A stretch of DNA of 15,833 nt from JBFJVZ01 sp041623895 (GTDB taxonomy: Bacteria; Planctomycetota; Planctomycetia; Pirellulales; Pirellulaceae). The notes beneath the pieces are model-generated. The model searched no databases. It was given only the letters and a program-made list of their open reading frames with translations, and was not told the origin of the DNA. The stretch lies in the NCBI GenBank assembly GCA_041623895.1, contig JBFJVZ010000147.1, forward strand, positions 1-15,833, read 5' to 3'. The translations under genes and the position numbers were made by a program. Shown piece by piece: positions 13,982 through 15,833 of this stretch (position 1 is the stretch's first letter; each line of letters begins with the position of its first letter).

Positions 13982-15187
13982 GTGACTCAACACCATAAAC
14001 CGTCCGTCGCCACCACCCCACGGTTTCAAGACAACAGTGCTGCGGCAATTACGGCCAGGCTGAAAGAAACCCTGTTACACCAAGCCAAAGACCTGGAGGT
14101 GGATAAGCTGTTCCGCGCGTTAGTGAAGCTTGAGGGCAGTGACTTACACCTGAAAGTTGGCCAACCGCCAATGGTTCGCGTCGGCGGTGACCTCAAGCCG
14201 TTGAATCGGCCCCCACTTGGCAATGAAGAGATGGTCGACCTGCTGATTCCAATGATGGATGAACGAAATCTGCGCATCTTTGAAGAGGAAGGCGGGGCTG
14301 ACTTTTCACACACTTGTGATGTTGATGGCACTCGCTGGCGTTTTCGCGTCAACATGCTCAAGTCATTGGGTAACATCGGGCTGGTCGCCCGTCGCATCAA
14401 CAATTGGATTCCTGACTTTCGCGGCCTGTTCCTGCCCGCGTCGATCGAGACTCTCTGCCACTATGACCAGGGCATGGTTTTGCTCGCCGGCGTGACCGGA
14501 TCTGGCAAGAGCACGACCATCGGATCGATGTTGAATTACATCAACAGCATCTATCGCAAACATATCTTGACACTGGAAGATCCGATCGAGTTTATCTTTA
14601 CCGAGGATAAGTCACTGATTAACCAGCGTGAGGTGGGGCAGGATGTCAAGGATTTTGGGATCGGAATGAAACATGCCGTCCGTGAAGACCCCGACATCAT
14701 TCTGGTCGGCGAGCTGCGCGATGAAGAGACCTTCATGACGGCGATTCATGCGGCGGAAACGGGTCACCTGGTGTTCGGTACGATTCACGCCTCCAGCGCT
14801 TCAACGACCATTGGTCGTATCCTTGACCTGTTTCCCGAGGAAATGCACGGCGCGATTCGCGCTGCAATCGCCTTCAACATGAAAGGCATCGTCGCGCAAA
14901 AATTGCTCAAGAGTATCAAGCCCGGCGTATCGCGTGTGCCCACCTGCGAGGTCATGACATTCAATCCCACGATCACCAAACTTGTCCTCGAGGGAGATGA
15001 CAACAAACTCCCCGATGCCATTCGAATTGGTGCCGATGACGGGATGCAGGACTTTACAATGAGCCTGAAACAATTGATCGACGATGAACTGATCGATCGA
15101 CCGACGGCATTTGCCGTTGCGCCAAATAAAGATTCCCTGAAAATGGCACTCAAGGGTATCGATGTGAAAGCACCCGGTATCCTGTAA
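13982..15187 (+). CDS. pilT: PilT-family twitching-motility/retraction-type ATPase
   Basis: A 401-residue type II/IV secretion ATPase of the PilT branch. The N-terminal PAS-like domain reads GSDLHLKVGQPPMVRVGGDL (52-70), the standard PilT opening. Next come the Walker A GVTGSGKST (170-178), the Asp box LTLEDPIEF (196-204), the Walker B DIILVGELRD (238-247) and the His box TGHLVFGTIH (260-269). All key residues are present, so it should be an active hexameric ATPase at the inner face of a type IV pilus or related machine. The length is slightly above the usual 340-370 because of a leader of about 40 polar residues. The PilT motif AIRNLIRE is not clearly present near the C-terminus. The start is GTG, the only option after the in-frame TGA at 13964. 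Its pair with the next gene suggests an operon. The name is by family, not by proven retraction. Confidence 0.88.
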   Translation: MTQHHKPSVATTPRFQDNSAAAITARLKETLLHQAKDLEVDKLFRALVKLEGSDLHLKVGQPPMVRVGGDLKPLNRPPLGNEEMVDLLIPMMDERNLRIFEEEGGADFSHTCDVDGTRWRFRVNMLKSLGNIGLVARRINNWIPDFRGLFLPASIETLCHYDQGMVLLAGVTGSGKSTTIGSMLNYINSIYRKHILTLEDPIEFIFTEDKSLINQREVGQDVKDFGIGMKHAVREDPDIILVGELRDEETFMTAIHAAETGHLVFGTIHASSASTTIGRILDLFPEEMHGAIRAAIAFNMKGIVAQKLLKSIKPGVSRVPTCEVMTFNPTITKLVLEGDDNKLPDAIRIGADDGMQDFTMSLKQLIDDELIDRPTAFAVAPNKDSLKMALKGIDVKAPGIL

Positions 15188-15235
15188 AACAACGCCCACG
15201 AACTTTCATCCAAACGTATAGGTCCTGTTGCCACG

Positions 15236-15833
15236 ATGGCCCAACAAAAACAAGAAGAAGAAGTACCACTGTGGCAATCGGTGGATCCAGTCGAATTTGT
15301 GCCCCGGATTTCCGATCGTACCGAGGCGCAAGCGCTGCTGATTACCGCTCGCCAGGGTGCCGGATACGAAATCGCAGCCGGACAGCTCTCCCACGCCATC
15401 CAGTCTCGGGCGACTCATGTCCTGATGGACTACTCGCAACAGGCATGCGCGATTCGTTATCAGGTTGACGGTAATTGGGAACAACTGCCGCCCATGGATC
15501 GCGAAACCGGCGACGCGATGCTGTACGCACTCAAGCAGCTCTGTTTGTTGAACCCGGCCGATCGCCGCACCGCCCAGTCCGGAACTTTGGGACTCAAGCT
15601 GGTCAAAGACAAGTTCACTTTGACGCTGCAATCCCAAGGAGTACCCACCGGCGAACGGGTGCTGGCACGAATTGAATCGGAGAAGATCGCGTTTGAGAGA
15701 CTCAGTGATTTGGGCATGCGCGACAAAATGATCGCGGCATTCAAGTCTCAGATCGATGCCGAAGGCAACGTGGTGTTGATTAGCGCTCCCAAAGGCGAGG
15801 GACTGACGACGACATGGATCGTCGCGATCAATG
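15236..15833 (+). CDS. GspE/PilB-like protein, N-terminal part, with degenerate Walker A (cut by right edge)
   Basis: The frame is open from ATG 15236 to the window end, 199 codons. Residues 1-30 are polar and Gln/Glu-rich. The region to about 160 has the look of the GspE/PilB N2 domain: GAGYEIAAGQLSHAIQSRATHVLMDYSQQACAIRYQVDGNW parallels the DIHxEP/xRxRxDGxL section, with the SDIH motif replaced. LGMRDKMIAAFKSQIDAEGNVVLISAPKGEGLTTTW (about 160-194) is the block that in PilB/GspE reads LGMxxxxxxxFxxxixxxxGxxLvTGPTGSGKTTTLY. Here the Walker A lysine is L190, which should cripple ATP hydrolysis. It begins 48 bases after the pilT-like gene with no terminator between them. The rest of the protein, including Walker B, is outside the window. 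It may be a non-catalytic partner of the upstream ATPase. Confidence 0.75.
   Translation, partial: MAQQKQEEEVPLWQSVDPVEFVPRISDRTEAQALLITARQGAGYEIAAGQLSHAIQSRATHVLMDYSQQACAIRYQVDGNWEQLPPMDRETGDAMLYALKQLCLLNPADRRTAQSGTLGLKLVKDKFTLTLQSQGVPTGERVLARIESEKIAFERLSDLGMRDKMIAAFKSQIDAEGNVVLISAPKGEGLTTTWIVAIN

Noticed and set aside
1..15833. CRISPR arrays, tRNA or rRNA genes, insertion sequences, phage or toxin-antitoxin genes
   Set aside because: No regular spaced repeats, transposase motifs, cloverleaf-like segments or known defence-gene motifs were seen on either strand.

Overview
The window looks like chromosome from a free-living Gram-negative-type bacterium, most plausibly a planctomycete of the Pirellulaceae/Rhodopirellula type. 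This rests on mid-50s GC by eye, many weak ribosome binding sites and GTG starts, a large Wzx-type polysaccharide locus, and a divergent PilT-like/PilB-like ATPase pair. The lineage is an inference from style, not from a marker gene.

Minus strand, 13362 down to 1: an extracellular or capsular polysaccharide locus. It opens with a WbaP-type initiating sugar-phosphate transferase (13362-11818). A small secreted glycine-rich protein of unknown function (11724-11158) and a strong Rho-independent terminator (11115-11078) follow. After a 462-base gap come a FkbM-type methyltransferase (10695-9631), a GT39/ArnT-like multi-spanning membrane protein (about 9427-7745), an FAD-dependent oxidoreductase (7748-6639), a membrane-anchored GT2 (6624-5506), a second GT2 (5516-4668), an atypical NAD-dependent epimerase/dehydratase-like protein (4683-3910) and a TIM-barrel sugar isomerase/epimerase-like protein (3913-3056). 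The strand ends with a GT4 glycosyltransferase (2978-1767), a Wzx-type flippase (1770-412) and the N-terminal part of another GT4 (335 to beyond the left edge). Most genes from 9427 to 3056 overlap or nearly touch, which suggests translational coupling.

Plus strand, 13982 to the right edge: a PilT-family ATPase with all its nucleotide-binding motifs, then after 48 bases the start of a GspE/PilB-like protein whose Walker A lysine appears replaced by leucine. The 619-base divergent gap between the two units (13363-13981) holds no convincing gene. It does contain an 11-bp perfect inverted repeat in the wbaP leader and a promoter-like element with an overlapping inverted repeat in front of pilT.

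Likely joint working of the polysaccharide locus (inference): WbaP loads the first sugar phosphate on undecaprenyl phosphate, GT4 and GT2 enzymes extend it, and the Wzx protein flips it. The membrane GT2 may make a polyprenyl-phosphate sugar that the GT39-like protein transfers on the far side of the membrane. The FAD enzyme, epimerase-like and isomerase-like proteins would make or modify an unusual sugar. No Wzy polymerase, outer-membrane exporter or chain-length tyrosine kinase is recognisable here.
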